Positions 1-8,996 of a stretch of DNA of 44,991 nt are shown piece by piece (within the stretch, counting starts at the first letter, position 1; each line of letters begins with the position of its first letter). The DNA is from Bacteroidales bacterium (GTDB lineage: Bacteria > Bacteroidota > Bacteroidia > Bacteroidales > Muribaculaceae), in assembly GCA_019416425.1 (NCBI GenBank), contig DXXK01000038.1, positions 1-44,991 on the forward strand, written 5' to 3'. A program made the translations under genes and the position numbers. Under the pieces are notes generated by a model that was not told the DNA's origin, made no database searches, and saw only the letters and a program-made list of their open reading frames with translations.

Positions 1-1
1 G

Positions 2-247
2 TACAACAACCATGCCACCCGCCGCGACCGCAAGCTGTTGCTGAACCGCAAGGAGATACAGAAGCTGCAGAAGGCAGCCGAGGACCCCGGCTACACCATT
101 GTACCGCTGAAGATATTCATCAACGACCGGGGACTTGCCAAGATGATGATCGGCGTGGGCCGAGGAAAGAAGCAATACGACAAACGCCAGGCAATCCGCG
201 AGCGCGAGGACAAGCGCCAGCTGGACCGTCTGTTCAAGAAGAAATAA
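2..247 (+). CDS. smpB: SsrA-binding protein SmpB, 5'-truncated by the window edge
   Basis: SmpB binds tmRNA (SsrA) and brings it to stalled ribosomes for trans-translation in the cytoplasm. The reading frame is open from base 2 and begins YNNHATRRDRKLLLNRKEI, a conserved SmpB block. It ends with the basic tail that contacts the decoding centre (KKQYDKRQAIREREDKR...FKKK). The full protein is usually about 150 residues, so roughly the last 81 are present and the start lies outside the window. A TTG at 38 opens a shorter frame but is internal to the family domain and is not the real start. The U32-family gene starts 5 bases after its stop, so the two are probably co-transcribed. Confidence 0.95.
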   Translation, partial: YNNHATRRDRKLLLNRKEIQKLQKAAEDPGYTIVPLKIFINDRGLAKMMIGVGRGKKQYDKRQAIREREDKRQLDRLFKKK

Positions 248-252
248 CCGCG

Positions 253-2067
253 ATGGCCCAACCTCGCAAAATAGAGCTCTTGGCCCCTGCGGCCAATAAA
301 GAGGTGGCCGTCGCGGCAATCATGCATGGCGCCGATGCTGTATACATCGGCGCCAGCAGTCATGGTGCCCGCAGCAAAGCGGCCAATTCAGTAGAGGATA
401 TCGCCGAGCTGGTGCGGTTCGCGCATCAGTTCCGCGCCCGTGTGTATGTCACCGTCAACACCCTGGTCTACGACAATGAGATGGAGCAGGTGCGACGGCT
501 TATCAGCGATCTTTACCGGATTGGCGCGGATGCCTTGATTGTCCAGGACATGTCGATTTTGCGGATGGATATACCACCCATAGCGCTTCATGCCTCGACG
601 CAGTGCGATACGCGGACTCCAGCTAAAGCCCGGTTCCTGCAGGAGGTGGGATTCTCGCAGTTGGTATTGGCGCGCGAACTTACCATTCCCGAAATCAAGG
701 AAATCTGTGACACCGTCTCGGTACCGGTGGAATGCTTTGTCCACGGTGCCCTTTGCGTATGCTATTCCGGCCGATGCGCGGCGAGCCGGGTATCGCTGGG
801 GCGCAGCGCCAACCGAGGGGAGTGCGCCCAGATGTGCCGTATGCCCTACACGCTTCGCAACGCCCGGGGTGAGGTGGTGGAGAAGGACAGGTATCTGCTG
901 TCGCTCCGTGACTTCAATGCCTCGGCACGGCTTGAGCAGATGCTGGAGGCTGGCGTCAGCTCGTTTAAAATCGAAGGACGGCTTAAAGACGTTGATTATG
1001 TCAAGAACGTCACGGCCGCCTATCGCATGGAGCTGGACCGGATAATTGCCGCCAATCCTGATAAGTATGTCCGTTCGTCGTACGGCAGGAGCGAGATTGG
1101 TTTCACTCCACAGTTGGACAAGAGTTTCAACCGCGGTTTTACGGACTATTTCCTTGGCAGCCGACGCCCCGGCCGCATGGCATCGTTGCTGACGCCGAAG
1201 TCGATGGGTGAGGAGATAGGGGATATAAACCAGTTGCACAACGGTGATGGAATCAGCTTTTTCAATGCCAAGGGTGAGTACGAGGGTGTGAATGTAAACG
1301 GTATCCGCAACGGTCGCATCATAGGATCACGGCCCGTCGTGATTCCTAAAGGTGCGCAGATACATCGAACAGGAGACGTTGAGTGGCGCAGGATGATAGC
1401 TGGTGATACCGCCCGGCGTATCCTTTGGGTCGATATGGAGATTGACGAGGAAGGCCTGACTTTGCGTGACGAACGCGGCCTGACTGTGCGTGTGGATCTT
1501 GACGTGCTCAAGGACAAGGCGCGGAATCCGATGGATTCGTCAAAGGTCCTCGGTAAGTTAGGCGGTACCATATATAGGCTGCGCAATCTTGAAAACCGGT
1601 TGAATGCAAGCACCTTCATACCTGCGTCGGAACTTACCCGCGTACGAAGACTGGCTTTGGAAATGCTGGACCGTGCCAATGACGCTACGTATCCGTTCGA
1701 TTACCGCCGTCAGGAAGATAAGGAAGCTGTATACCCGGAGACTGTGCTTGATGCCCGTGGTAATGTGGCGAATGCCGTGGCCCGTGAATTCTACACCGAG
1801 CATGGAGTCAGTCATATGGCCAAGGCTGTAGAAACCGACCGTACTTACCAAGGCCCGGTCATGACGACTCGTTACTGTATCCTCCGTGAGCTTGGTGCCT
1901 GTAAGCGTGACTGCAGGGATCCCAAGGTCCGCGCTCGCTTTGCCGAGCCCTTGACCATCACCACCGGCCCCCACATCTTCTCGCTTCGCTTCAATTGCGC
2001 AGCCTGCGAGATGGAGGTTATTGCTTCGGGAGGGGGGAGAGATGACGGCGGAGGATATCAGCGCTGA
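253..2067 (+). CDS. Peptidase U32 family protein (RlhA/YdcP-like)
   Basis: 604 residues. The N-terminal half matches the U32 collagenase-like family: start IELLAPAANKEVAVAAIMHGADAVYIG, a central HASTQCDT block, then the cysteine-rich signature around SGRCAASRVSLGRSANRGECAQMCRMPY (about residues 172-200). The C-terminal part carries a further cysteine group (TRYCILRELGACKRDC and FNCAACEMEV). Members such as E. coli RlhA act in hydroxylation of 23S rRNA C2501 and probably use an iron-sulphur centre rather than acting as proteases. The length fits the long RlhA-like branch (about 650) better than the short YegQ branch (about 450). Start ATG is 5 bases after smpB. The last 50 bases overlap the 3' end of menD on the other strand. 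The exact substrate is not visible from sequence. Confidence 0.88.
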   Translation: MAQPRKIELLAPAANKEVAVAAIMHGADAVYIGASSHGARSKAANSVEDIAELVRFAHQFRARVYVTVNTLVYDNEMEQVRRLISDLYRIGADALIVQDMSILRMDIPPIALHASTQCDTRTPAKARFLQEVGFSQLVLARELTIPEIKEICDTVSVPVECFVHGALCVCYSGRCAASRVSLGRSANRGECAQMCRMPYTLRNARGEVVEKDRYLLSLRDFNASARLEQMLEAGVSSFKIEGRLKDVDYVKNVTAAYRMELDRIIAANPDKYVRSSYGRSEIGFTPQLDKSFNRGFTDYFLGSRRPGRMASLLTPKSMGEEIGDINQLHNGDGISFFNAKGEYEGVNVNGIRNGRIIGSRPVVIPKGAQIHRTGDVEWRRMIAGDTARRILWVDMEIDEEGLTLRDERGLTVRVDLDVLKDKARNPMDSSKVLGKLGGTIYRLRNLENRLNASTFIPASELTRVRRLALEMLDRANDATYPFDYRRQEDKEAVYPETVLDARGNVANAVAREFYTEHGVSHMAKAVETDRTYQGPVMTTRYCILRELGACKRDCRDPKVRARFAEPLTITTGPHIFSLRFNCAACEMEVIASGGGRDDGGGYQR

Positions 2068-3802
2068 TGTCGGGGTCGACGATGATTTCCAGAATCTTGC
2101 GTGGGCCGGTCAGGAATGAGGTGAGTATTGCCGCAAGTTCATCGGCATTGGTTGCACGGAGGTATTCCCAGCCGTAAGCATTGGCAAGTCCCTCGATGGG
2201 TTGCGGACGTTCCACGCAGAAGTATTCCTCACGCTCGGGCAAGTCGCGCGTCTGGCCGATGAAACGGAATATTCCGCCTCCGGAATTGTTCACCACAATT
2301 ATCCTGAAATTCTCCGGCAGCCCGGGCAATCCCATTATCTGCGGATTGTAGCTGAACGACATATCGCCCGTATACAGGATTGTTGGCTGCGACTGCTTCA
2401 TGGCCAGTCCAGCTGCCGTAGCCGAACCACCCTCTATGCCTGACACGCCACGGTTGCAGTAGCACGAGAACGGTGTGTCTACCAATCCCAATCCCACATA
2501 GCGGACCGGTGTGCCATTGGAAAGAAATAAATTGCACTTCTTGGGCAGACTCTTCAGAATCATAATGGATGCAAGCAGTTCCGACCATGGAATCTCGCCG
2601 TGTGCCTGGAGTGTCAGTCTGAATGCCAGAGACCGTAAAGTCTTCCAATGATTTTCGTAAGGTACATAGTGATCAGGATGATAATCTTCAGGAGGCTCGG
2701 GATATTCGCCCCGTTTCTGCAGCCATATGGTCATAGACGTGACGCCACGGAAGAAAGCGGTAGGGTCCAGCTCGAAATGTGTCGTGAGGCATTGCAGACA
2801 GTCAACACCGGGATCCGTGTCGCCCAGAGTCCAGCATTCCTCAGGCTGATAGGTCCGCAGAAACTCCTTCAACATCCTCGAAACCAGTGATCCTCCGATG
2901 CATATTACAATATCCGGCTTAACAACCTTTTTGATATTCTCAGCCAGCTTCGAAAGTACATAATCGATTATGGTGTCCGAATTCCTATGACCGGTCTCAT
3001 TTGGACGGAGATGCAGGTTTGCCAGCGGCTCGGCGCATACGGCAACATTCGGCATCTTCACGAATTCCGTCAGCGCCTTGTTCAGTTCATTGTCCGGCGG
3101 CATGAATCCGGCCACCACCAGCACTCGGCGATAAGCCAGTTTCAATGCCCATTCCTTGAACTGCGTCGGAGGTAACGTACCGGGACTTTCCACAACCTTA
3201 ACTATACGTTCCGGCTTTGGATCGTCTATTTCCACAGTATCGCCCAATGGGTTGTCAATCTGAATATTGATATGCACAGGTCCTGGCCGTCCCGATGTCG
3301 CCACAATCCACGCCTCGTTTGCCAGACGGTTAGTGTACCAATCCTGCTCAGTCTCGAATCGTTCTCCGCGGGTCTGAACGGTAGCTCCTTCGGTGGCCGA
3401 GATATTGAAGCTGCGTTTCACAATCTTGTCTAACGCTCCGGGTTGCCTCAATGTCTGCGAGTCATCCTGGTCAATCCAGCGTTGCGGACGGTCGGCCGTG
3501 ACCACTATCAGCGGCACATGGCGGTACATCGCTTCGGCTATTGCCGGTGCGTAGTTATACAGCGCGGTGCCCGATGTGCAGGCCAACAGCACCGGACGGC
3601 GGGTAGCCATAGCCATGCCCAACGCGACGAATGCCGCCGTTCGCTCATCGGGGATTATGTGTTTCTCCAGATTGGGGCGTGCTGCCGCTGCAATCAGCAG
3701 CGGCGCGTTACGGCTGCCGGGACTCAGGACAGTGTCCTTGAGTCCCTGACCCGTCAGTACGTCATACAATATCCGGCAGCTCCGGTTGGCGGTATCTCTC
3801 AT
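2018..3802 (-). CDS. menD: 2-succinyl-5-enolpyruvyl-6-hydroxy-3-cyclohexene-1-carboxylate synthase MenD
   Basis: MenD is a cytoplasmic thiamine-diphosphate enzyme that joins isochorismate and 2-oxoglutarate in menaquinone synthesis. The 594-residue protein has the family landmarks: LSPGSRNAPL (residues 26-35, substrate-contacting Ser and Arg), the invariant catalytic Glu53 in PDERTAAF, the TSGTA and TADRP motifs of the Pyr domain, and the diphosphate/Mg motif GDMSFSYNPQIM...VNNSGGGIF in the C-terminal domain. Length is normal for the family. It starts 3 bases after the stop of the large AlbA_2-domain gene and is probably translated from the same mRNA. No other men genes are in the window. Its 3' end overlaps the U32 gene by 50 bases on the opposite strand. 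Confidence 0.96.
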   Translation of the reverse strand: MRDTANRSCRILYDVLTGQGLKDTVLSPGSRNAPLLIAAAARPNLEKHIIPDERTAAFVALGMAMATRRPVLLACTSGTALYNYAPAIAEAMYRHVPLIVVTADRPQRWIDQDDSQTLRQPGALDKIVKRSFNISATEGATVQTRGERFETEQDWYTNRLANEAWIVATSGRPGPVHINIQIDNPLGDTVEIDDPKPERIVKVVESPGTLPPTQFKEWALKLAYRRVLVVAGFMPPDNELNKALTEFVKMPNVAVCAEPLANLHLRPNETGHRNSDTIIDYVLSKLAENIKKVVKPDIVICIGGSLVSRMLKEFLRTYQPEECWTLGDTDPGVDCLQCLTTHFELDPTAFFRGVTSMTIWLQKRGEYPEPPEDYHPDHYVPYENHWKTLRSLAFRLTLQAHGEIPWSELLASIMILKSLPKKCNLFLSNGTPVRYVGLGLVDTPFSCYCNRGVSGIEGGSATAAGLAMKQSQPTILYTGDMSFSYNPQIMGLPGLPENFRIIVVNNSGGGIFRFIGQTRDLPEREEYFCVERPQPIEGLANAYGWEYLRATNADELAAILTSFLTGPRKILEIIVDPDISADILRRHLSPLPKQ

Positions 3803-3805
3803 ATC

Positions 3806-6800
3806 CTATGCGTGGCACTTGGCGATCAGGTCCGCTACCTTCTGGGAGCAGTCGGACTTTGTCTCGTTGGTTTTCAATGCGTAGCCGGCAGCGTTCTTCT
3901 TGAGGTTGGACCTCAGGACGCTCTTGAAATCATCCTTGCAGTTTTCATCTATAACATCCCAGCCGTATACATGGTTGACCGATGATGTCTGAGCCGAAAC
4001 AGGTTCGGTGTTGATGTGACCCTGGGAAAGGTCAGATATATTCTCCATGTGGTAGGCCAGATTGGATGAATTGTCGGCCAAAATGCTGAGCAGACCTTCG
4101 TTGTCACCGACCACTGCCGCAAAACGCAATGACTTTTTTGAACTGTATTTTATGGTCTTGTCGCTCTTCTCACTCTTCTCGTAGATTTCCTGCAACGGCA
4201 CCCGGATAGGTTCGGAATTCTCGAAGCACAGTATTAGCGATCCGTTCTGATATTCGTGTGGAATTATCAGGGCCAAGTCGCACTGCGACTCCTTGTAGAG
4301 GTTCTCCCGGCTGAACTCCAGGCTTCCATTCTGGTCGAAGTACAGGTATCCGAATGGCTCGACATAACCCTCGTCCCAATCGTTCAGAACGTTCGGACGC
4401 CATTTGGAAGTAGCGATGCCTACGGGCTCAACTTCGACAACGGCAGGAGTCTCCACCGTCACTTCTTTGGCAGAGGCTGTTTTCTCCAGTATGAGTTCGG
4501 TTTGTTTCTCGGATTCTTCCTCATGAATGCTGCGGCTCTGGCGCTCCAGCTCAGCCATCTGCTGACGACGGTCGCGCAGGAATTCATCCTCGGCGCTTCC
4601 TGTGTAGTAACGTGTGGACTGTCCTGACTGGCGTACCCACAGCTTGCCGTTGAAGTAGATGGGCTCCAGGCTTTTCTGTATGTCGAAGCGGATGACCGTG
4701 CGACCCTTCTCCACATTCAGTTCGTCATTGTCGATGGATACCGTTATTCGCGACAGGGCTGCCGGCCCGAAATTATCGGACAGCAGGTTGTCGATGTATA
4801 CCTGCAGCTTGTCGTCATCGGTGATGCGGTGCATGTGGTTTCCGGCCTGCAACGGATGGTTGGCGTAGTATTCGAAGTCATCGGCCAGGCCCGATGCGTA
4901 GCCCTGGTTGTTGACACCAAGGAACAGCGAGCCACCCTCGGCGTTCAGGAAACCTGCTATGCGCGACAGTATGTGCTGTTGCTGGGCTTCCGGGTCGGCG
5001 TGCATCTTCTGGCCTGGCGAAACGGCTGGATAGACAAGCGATGTCTTGAACTCGATGAACTTGGATTCCGTGCCATAATATTTGCCGAGACGTGTGTCGC
5101 TGACAACGTCCAGAGCGTTTCCAATCTCGGTCTTGAGGGTCTTGGATATATCAGCCGGGTTGTCCGATGCCTGCTGCATCATGTTGTAAGACAGTACCAT
5201 CCGGGCTATGGTATGCTCCAGTTCCGTGGCATCATCATCCTTGATTACCTGGAACAGCTCGTCGTTATGTCCGTCGCTGCCCATCCACGATACCATCTCC
5301 AGACGTTTGTAAAGATTGGACAGCATGGGCATTTTGGCGCTGTCCTCGGCCAGTTTCTCAAGCTCGGAGGAATCTATGCGTTTGTTGGAAGCATAGAAAT
5401 CGTGCTGCAGCAGCAATGACGCATGAGTGCCGAGGCTCGACGCAATCTCGCCGTTATCGATCAGCAGCGCCAGCAGACGGGCAAAGCGCAGGTAATCGTA
5501 AGCGTTCAGGATATTCTTCTCCGACAGGGCGCGGTAGCGTACAATCTCGATCAACTCCATGATGTCTTCAGGCATCAGCTCGTCGTAGATATCCTCCATC
5601 TCGTCCTCCTGGTCTTCCTCGGTCTTCGCGCTCATGGCCAGCAGGACGTTGCGGAAAGCATCGGCTGTCGTGAACCCGTCGGCCACCTTGTCAAGCTTAC
5701 GGGTTATGTATCCCTGTATATTGCCTTCCGACAGCGAGTAGAGGCCCACGGCCACAATATCGGAATTCTTGATATCCATATCCGGATTCGGAGTGATGTA
5801 CAGTCCAAAGCCGTTCTTGGTCAGTCCGCTGTAACTTCGGGCCTGCCCTCCAAGCACCGAATTGGTGATCACTGCATGGTATTCGCTCTGGGTGTCGAAT
5901 GTGTCGCGTACATATTCAGTCACGGCATCGGCCAGCGAGAAGTGAAGCGCACCGTCTTCCTCGATGTCGATGACCTTGGCCACAACCTGAATGGGTTTCC
6001 CGTCCTTGCGGCGGTAGCAGCGGTCCGTCAGGTAGCGGACGCTGTAGCCTACGATATCACGGCAGTCCATATACCCCCCGCCTGCCTCGAAACCATCGTC
6101 GACGATGTCGCAGAAGAACCTCGGATTGCCGGTGTCGCGGCCATTGTTGTCGAATTCCAGTTCCATGTCGTTGATCTCGATCAGAACGTTGTCGCCGATA
6201 TCCGCACGCGATCGGACATTGGCGCGGTCCACTGCCAGCTGAGTCACTTCGCGATGGAACAGAGTATGCTCCACGTCCGACCAGAAGGTGTTGTGTTCCG
6301 TCATGCGGTTAATCTTCCTGGCCTGTATGTTATGAACGCCGTTGGCATAAATAGATGGATGCAGCCAGGGCATCAATGCTCCTGGCAGCACTTGCTCCGT
6401 ATCTCGCGTAGTGCCTATGTGTGTCAGTTCAAGACCATCGGGAGTGATGGTCAGCTCGGCCGAACCGGACTGATAGCGGTGGTTGCTGTGGATGCGGTCC
6501 AGAGGAAGTCCGGTAGGTATGGCAGCGGCTGTGGCGACCACATACATCGGGTTGCGCAGCTGCGAGTATATCGGCTCGGTCTGTGGCTTGCATCCAAGCA
6601 GAGTCTGCAGCGATTGGTTCAGCAGCTCGTCCAGATGGTTGGGATTCAGCAGCGAGATATAACGGTAATAAGTTGAATATGTACGGTTCAGGTCGGCACC
6701 CTGCTTGGACAGCAGTATCTTCAGTGCGATGGCGGTGATGGCCGTCAGCAGGCGTTCCTTCTGAGCGCGCGTCTCGGCCATGGGCAGTCCGTCGATCGAT

Positions 6801-7909
6801 GCCGCGGCCTGCCGCAGGTACATCTCGAACTGCTCGACGAATGCTGTGCGGAACGGCTCGCGCTGCCAGTTCTGTATCTCGCGCGTGAAGATGCTCTGGA
6901 AAATGCTGCTCAGATATTCGCTAACCTTGTGCGGATAGAGACGGAATATCATCATCAGTACGCCGAAAGCCTGATCCGGATGGTACAGATAGCCAGACTT
7001 CTCGAGCTTGTCGAAAATCTGGCTTACGAATGCATCCTGGTCATTGTTCTTGAAATGTGACAGCAGTTTCTCGAAGGGCTTGAGCGATTCCACAAGTTCG
7101 GTGATCTGCCCCTGCATGGAGCGGCGTGTCTCAGGTGACAGACCGTTGAGGAAGCTTGATCCTTCCAGAAAGTGGAGCGCGCCCTTGCGGAGAGCCTTCA
7201 TCATCTCGTCAAGCTGGAAGCAATGACGGGTGATTTGTTCCGGAGTCAGTCCCCATGGGAATGTACGCAGCGTCTCGCGCATCATGTTGATGAACCAGAT
7301 TGGATTATGGTTCTGCAGGTCCTTGCGAAGGTATTCGAAATCCGGACTCTTGCGCCATATCCACAGTACATAGCGGTTCAATACAGGGGGCAGTTCAACA
7401 AGTCCGCCGATTATCTTAGGTCCGTAGAAGGGGAGGTTCAGACTCTCGTTGTCGAATTTAAGTATGCATCCTTGCTGGCTCAGTGACTGGAACTTGCATG
7501 TCACTTTCTGGCCTTTGTGCAGAAAAACGTTGCGGTCAGAGACATTAAAATAAAGTCCCTTGTCGTCCATGACTTTGAATTTGTCGTGCGCTCGGTCCAG
7601 AGGAACATAAGTAACGGTACATTCTATTGTCTGGCCCTTGCGGTAAGCCTCGCTGTAGAATTTATAGACTATCGAAGGAATATGCTGTTTCAGGACGGGA
7701 ACACCATCGACGATATTGATAACGCGACATTCGATAATGCTCGGGTACCGGTAATCGGGTTCTTTCTGGAACGGTAGTTTCTGCAATGGAACGGCTACGG
7801 GCTCGTCATTCACATCCAATGCCTGAACCTCGATAAACTCACTTTCGGCAGCGTCATCTGCCGGTGGTATCACCTCGAAGGCGATGACCTGGCTTTTTTG
7901 GTAAATCAT
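3806..7909 (-). CDS. Large AlbA_2 (Schlafen-type) domain protein with OB-like segments, function unknown
   Basis: 1367 residues, no signal peptide or membrane segment, so cytoplasmic. About residues 90-145 (GQTIECTVTYVP...GLYFNVSDRNVFLHKGQKVTCKF) resemble an OB/S1-type nucleic-acid-binding barrel. A second barrel-like stretch lies at about 640-740. Residues about 942-1115 form an AlbA_2 domain: YGTESKFIEFKTSLVYP, then ILSRIAGFLNAEGGSLFLGV and GRTVIRFDI...YFNGKLWVRQSGQSTR. AlbA_2 domains occur in Schlafen RNases and in bacterial regulators. A charged helical linker (about 1115-1165) leads to a C-terminal domain of about 200 residues that I do not recognise. Start ATG at 7909. The gene leads menD by 3 bases. 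A role in nucleic-acid or translation-related regulation is inference only. Confidence 0.75.
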   Translation of the reverse strand: MIYQKSQVIAFEVIPPADDAAESEFIEVQALDVNDEPVAVPLQKLPFQKEPDYRYPSIIECRVINIVDGVPVLKQHIPSIVYKFYSEAYRKGQTIECTVTYVPLDRAHDKFKVMDDKGLYFNVSDRNVFLHKGQKVTCKFQSLSQQGCILKFDNESLNLPFYGPKIIGGLVELPPVLNRYVLWIWRKSPDFEYLRKDLQNHNPIWFINMMRETLRTFPWGLTPEQITRHCFQLDEMMKALRKGALHFLEGSSFLNGLSPETRRSMQGQITELVESLKPFEKLLSHFKNNDQDAFVSQIFDKLEKSGYLYHPDQAFGVLMMIFRLYPHKVSEYLSSIFQSIFTREIQNWQREPFRTAFVEQFEMYLRQAAASIDGLPMAETRAQKERLLTAITAIALKILLSKQGADLNRTYSTYYRYISLLNPNHLDELLNQSLQTLLGCKPQTEPIYSQLRNPMYVVATAAAIPTGLPLDRIHSNHRYQSGSAELTITPDGLELTHIGTTRDTEQVLPGALMPWLHPSIYANGVHNIQARKINRMTEHNTFWSDVEHTLFHREVTQLAVDRANVRSRADIGDNVLIEINDMELEFDNNGRDTGNPRFFCDIVDDGFEAGGGYMDCRDIVGYSVRYLTDRCYRRKDGKPIQVVAKVIDIEEDGALHFSLADAVTEYVRDTFDTQSEYHAVITNSVLGGQARSYSGLTKNGFGLYITPNPDMDIKNSDIVAVGLYSLSEGNIQGYITRKLDKVADGFTTADAFRNVLLAMSAKTEEDQEDEMEDIYDELMPEDIMELIEIVRYRALSEKNILNAYDYLRFARLLALLIDNGEIASSLGTHASLLLQHDFYASNKRIDSSELEKLAEDSAKMPMLSNLYKRLEMVSWMGSDGHNDELFQVIKDDDATELEHTIARMVLSYNMMQQASDNPADISKTLKTEIGNALDVVSDTRLGKYYGTESKFIEFKTSLVYPAVSPGQKMHADPEAQQQHILSRIAGFLNAEGGSLFLGVNNQGYASGLADDFEYYANHPLQAGNHMHRITDDDKLQVYIDNLLSDNFGPAALSRITVSIDNDELNVEKGRTVIRFDIQKSLEPIYFNGKLWVRQSGQSTRYYTGSAEDEFLRDRRQQMAELERQSRSIHEEESEKQTELILEKTASAKEVTVETPAVVEVEPVGIATSKWRPNVLNDWDEGYVEPFGYLYFDQNGSLEFSRENLYKESQCDLALIIPHEYQNGSLILCFENSEPIRVPLQEIYEKSEKSDKTIKYSSKKSLRFAAVVGDNEGLLSILADNSSNLAYHMENISDLSQGHINTEPVSAQTSSVNHVYGWDVIDENCKDDFKSVLRSNLKKNAAGYALKTNETKSDCSQKVADLIAKCHA

Positions 7910-8031
7910 GATAAATTAGAATTTTGCAATCAGCAGTGGCAATAAGAATTGGCATCTGCCGGTCAATTAAAAATTAAGATATGTCGGTGCAGTCCCGGAC
8001 CATAGTGGTTTGGACCGGTCTGGCGGTATGG

Positions 8032-8964
8032 TTATTCGAAATGTGTAGGGGAGTATCCTAACAGGAACGCGGATGTCTCCATACGCTTCTTTCCAGCGGG
8101 CTGGAGTTCAAGAATCTCAAGCCAGTTGTCGCCGGTGGCCACCAGCATCTGCTTGCCGTTTACCTTGACGGATCCCGGTTTTGCATCACCGACAGGATCG
8201 TCGGTCAGACGGGTGGTGTAGATCTTGGTGTCCATCGAATCGTGACGCAGGGCCGTCAGCGGCGAGTATGCGCATGGATATGGGCTTAGGCCACGTACCT
8301 GGTTGTGGATCTCCACGGCCGGACGGTCCCAATGGATCAGGCAGTCTTCCTTGAATATCTTGGGAGCCGGGATGAATTCCCCTTCGGGCTGAGGCTTGGC
8401 CTGGACATTGCCGGACTCGATGTTGCGGACTGTCTCCGACACCATGTCGGCGCCCAGGTGCATAAGCCGGTCGTAGACGGTTCCCACATTATCCTCGTTG
8501 GCGATGGGAATCTCGCGCTGGTCGATGATGGAGCCCATGTCGATTTCATGGTTCAGGAAGAAGGTGGTGACGCCGGTCTTGGTCTCGCCGTTCATTATCG
8601 CCCTGTTGATGGGTGCCGCTCCACGGTATTTGGGCAGCAGCGCTGCATGCAGGTTGAAGGTACCCTTGGGAGGCATGGACCATACCGCTTCCGGCAGCAT
8701 CCGGAATGCGATTACGACGAACAGGTCGGCTTCAAGATTGCGTAATTGCTCCAGAAATTCGGGATTCTTAAGTTTATCAGGCTGCAGAATCGGTATGCCA
8801 TGCTCCAACGCATATTTCTTTACGTCGCTCATAATGAGCTTGTGGCCACGGCCTGCGATCTTGTCGGGCATGGTTACGACTGAAACGATTTCATGTCCAT
8901 CCTTGAGAAGCCTGTCAAGACTCGGGACTGCGAATTCGGGTGTACCGAAAAATACGATTTTCAT
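8032..8964 (-). CDS. fmt: Methionyl-tRNA formyltransferase Fmt
   Basis: Fmt formylates Met-tRNA(fMet) using 10-formyltetrahydrofolate in the cytoplasm, preparing the initiator tRNA. 310 residues, normal length. Start MKIVFFGTPEFAVPSLDRLL is the family N-terminus. The catalytic triad is visible as Asn104 and His106 in NLHAALLPKYRGAAPINRAI, and Asp142 in NHEIDMGSII. The folate-binding Rossmann-type domain is followed by the C-terminal barrel (residues about 205-310). It lies 32 bases downstream of thiD in the same direction and is probably the last gene of the plsC-thiD-fmt unit. Confidence 0.97.
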   Translation of the reverse strand: MKIVFFGTPEFAVPSLDRLLKDGHEIVSVVTMPDKIAGRGHKLIMSDVKKYALEHGIPILQPDKLKNPEFLEQLRNLEADLFVVIAFRMLPEAVWSMPPKGTFNLHAALLPKYRGAAPINRAIMNGETKTGVTTFFLNHEIDMGSIIDQREIPIANEDNVGTVYDRLMHLGADMVSETVRNIESGNVQAKPQPEGEFIPAPKIFKEDCLIHWDRPAVEIHNQVRGLSPYPCAYSPLTALRHDSMDTKIYTTRLTDDPVGDAKPGSVKVNGKQMLVATGDNWLEILELQPAGKKRMETSAFLLGYSPTHFE

Positions 8965-8996
8965 GTTTTTTAGGATATTGTTGAGTTAGATAATTA

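Noticed and set aside
388..1239. Long open frame on the minus strand inside the U32 gene (283 codons)
   Set aside because: Fully antisense to a well-recognised gene. The translation has no family features, and such shadow frames are common in sequence of this GC content.
5423..6676. 417-codon plus-strand frame inside the AlbA_2 gene
   Set aside because: Antisense to a continuous 1367-codon frame. The product is His/Val/Gln-rich with no recognisable domain, the usual look of a complementary-frame shadow.
8011..8020. Palindrome GACCGGTC in the gap between fmt and the AlbA_2 gene
   Set aside because: Short (8 bases), no loop, no U tract and not placed to act as terminator. No matching copy elsewhere was found.
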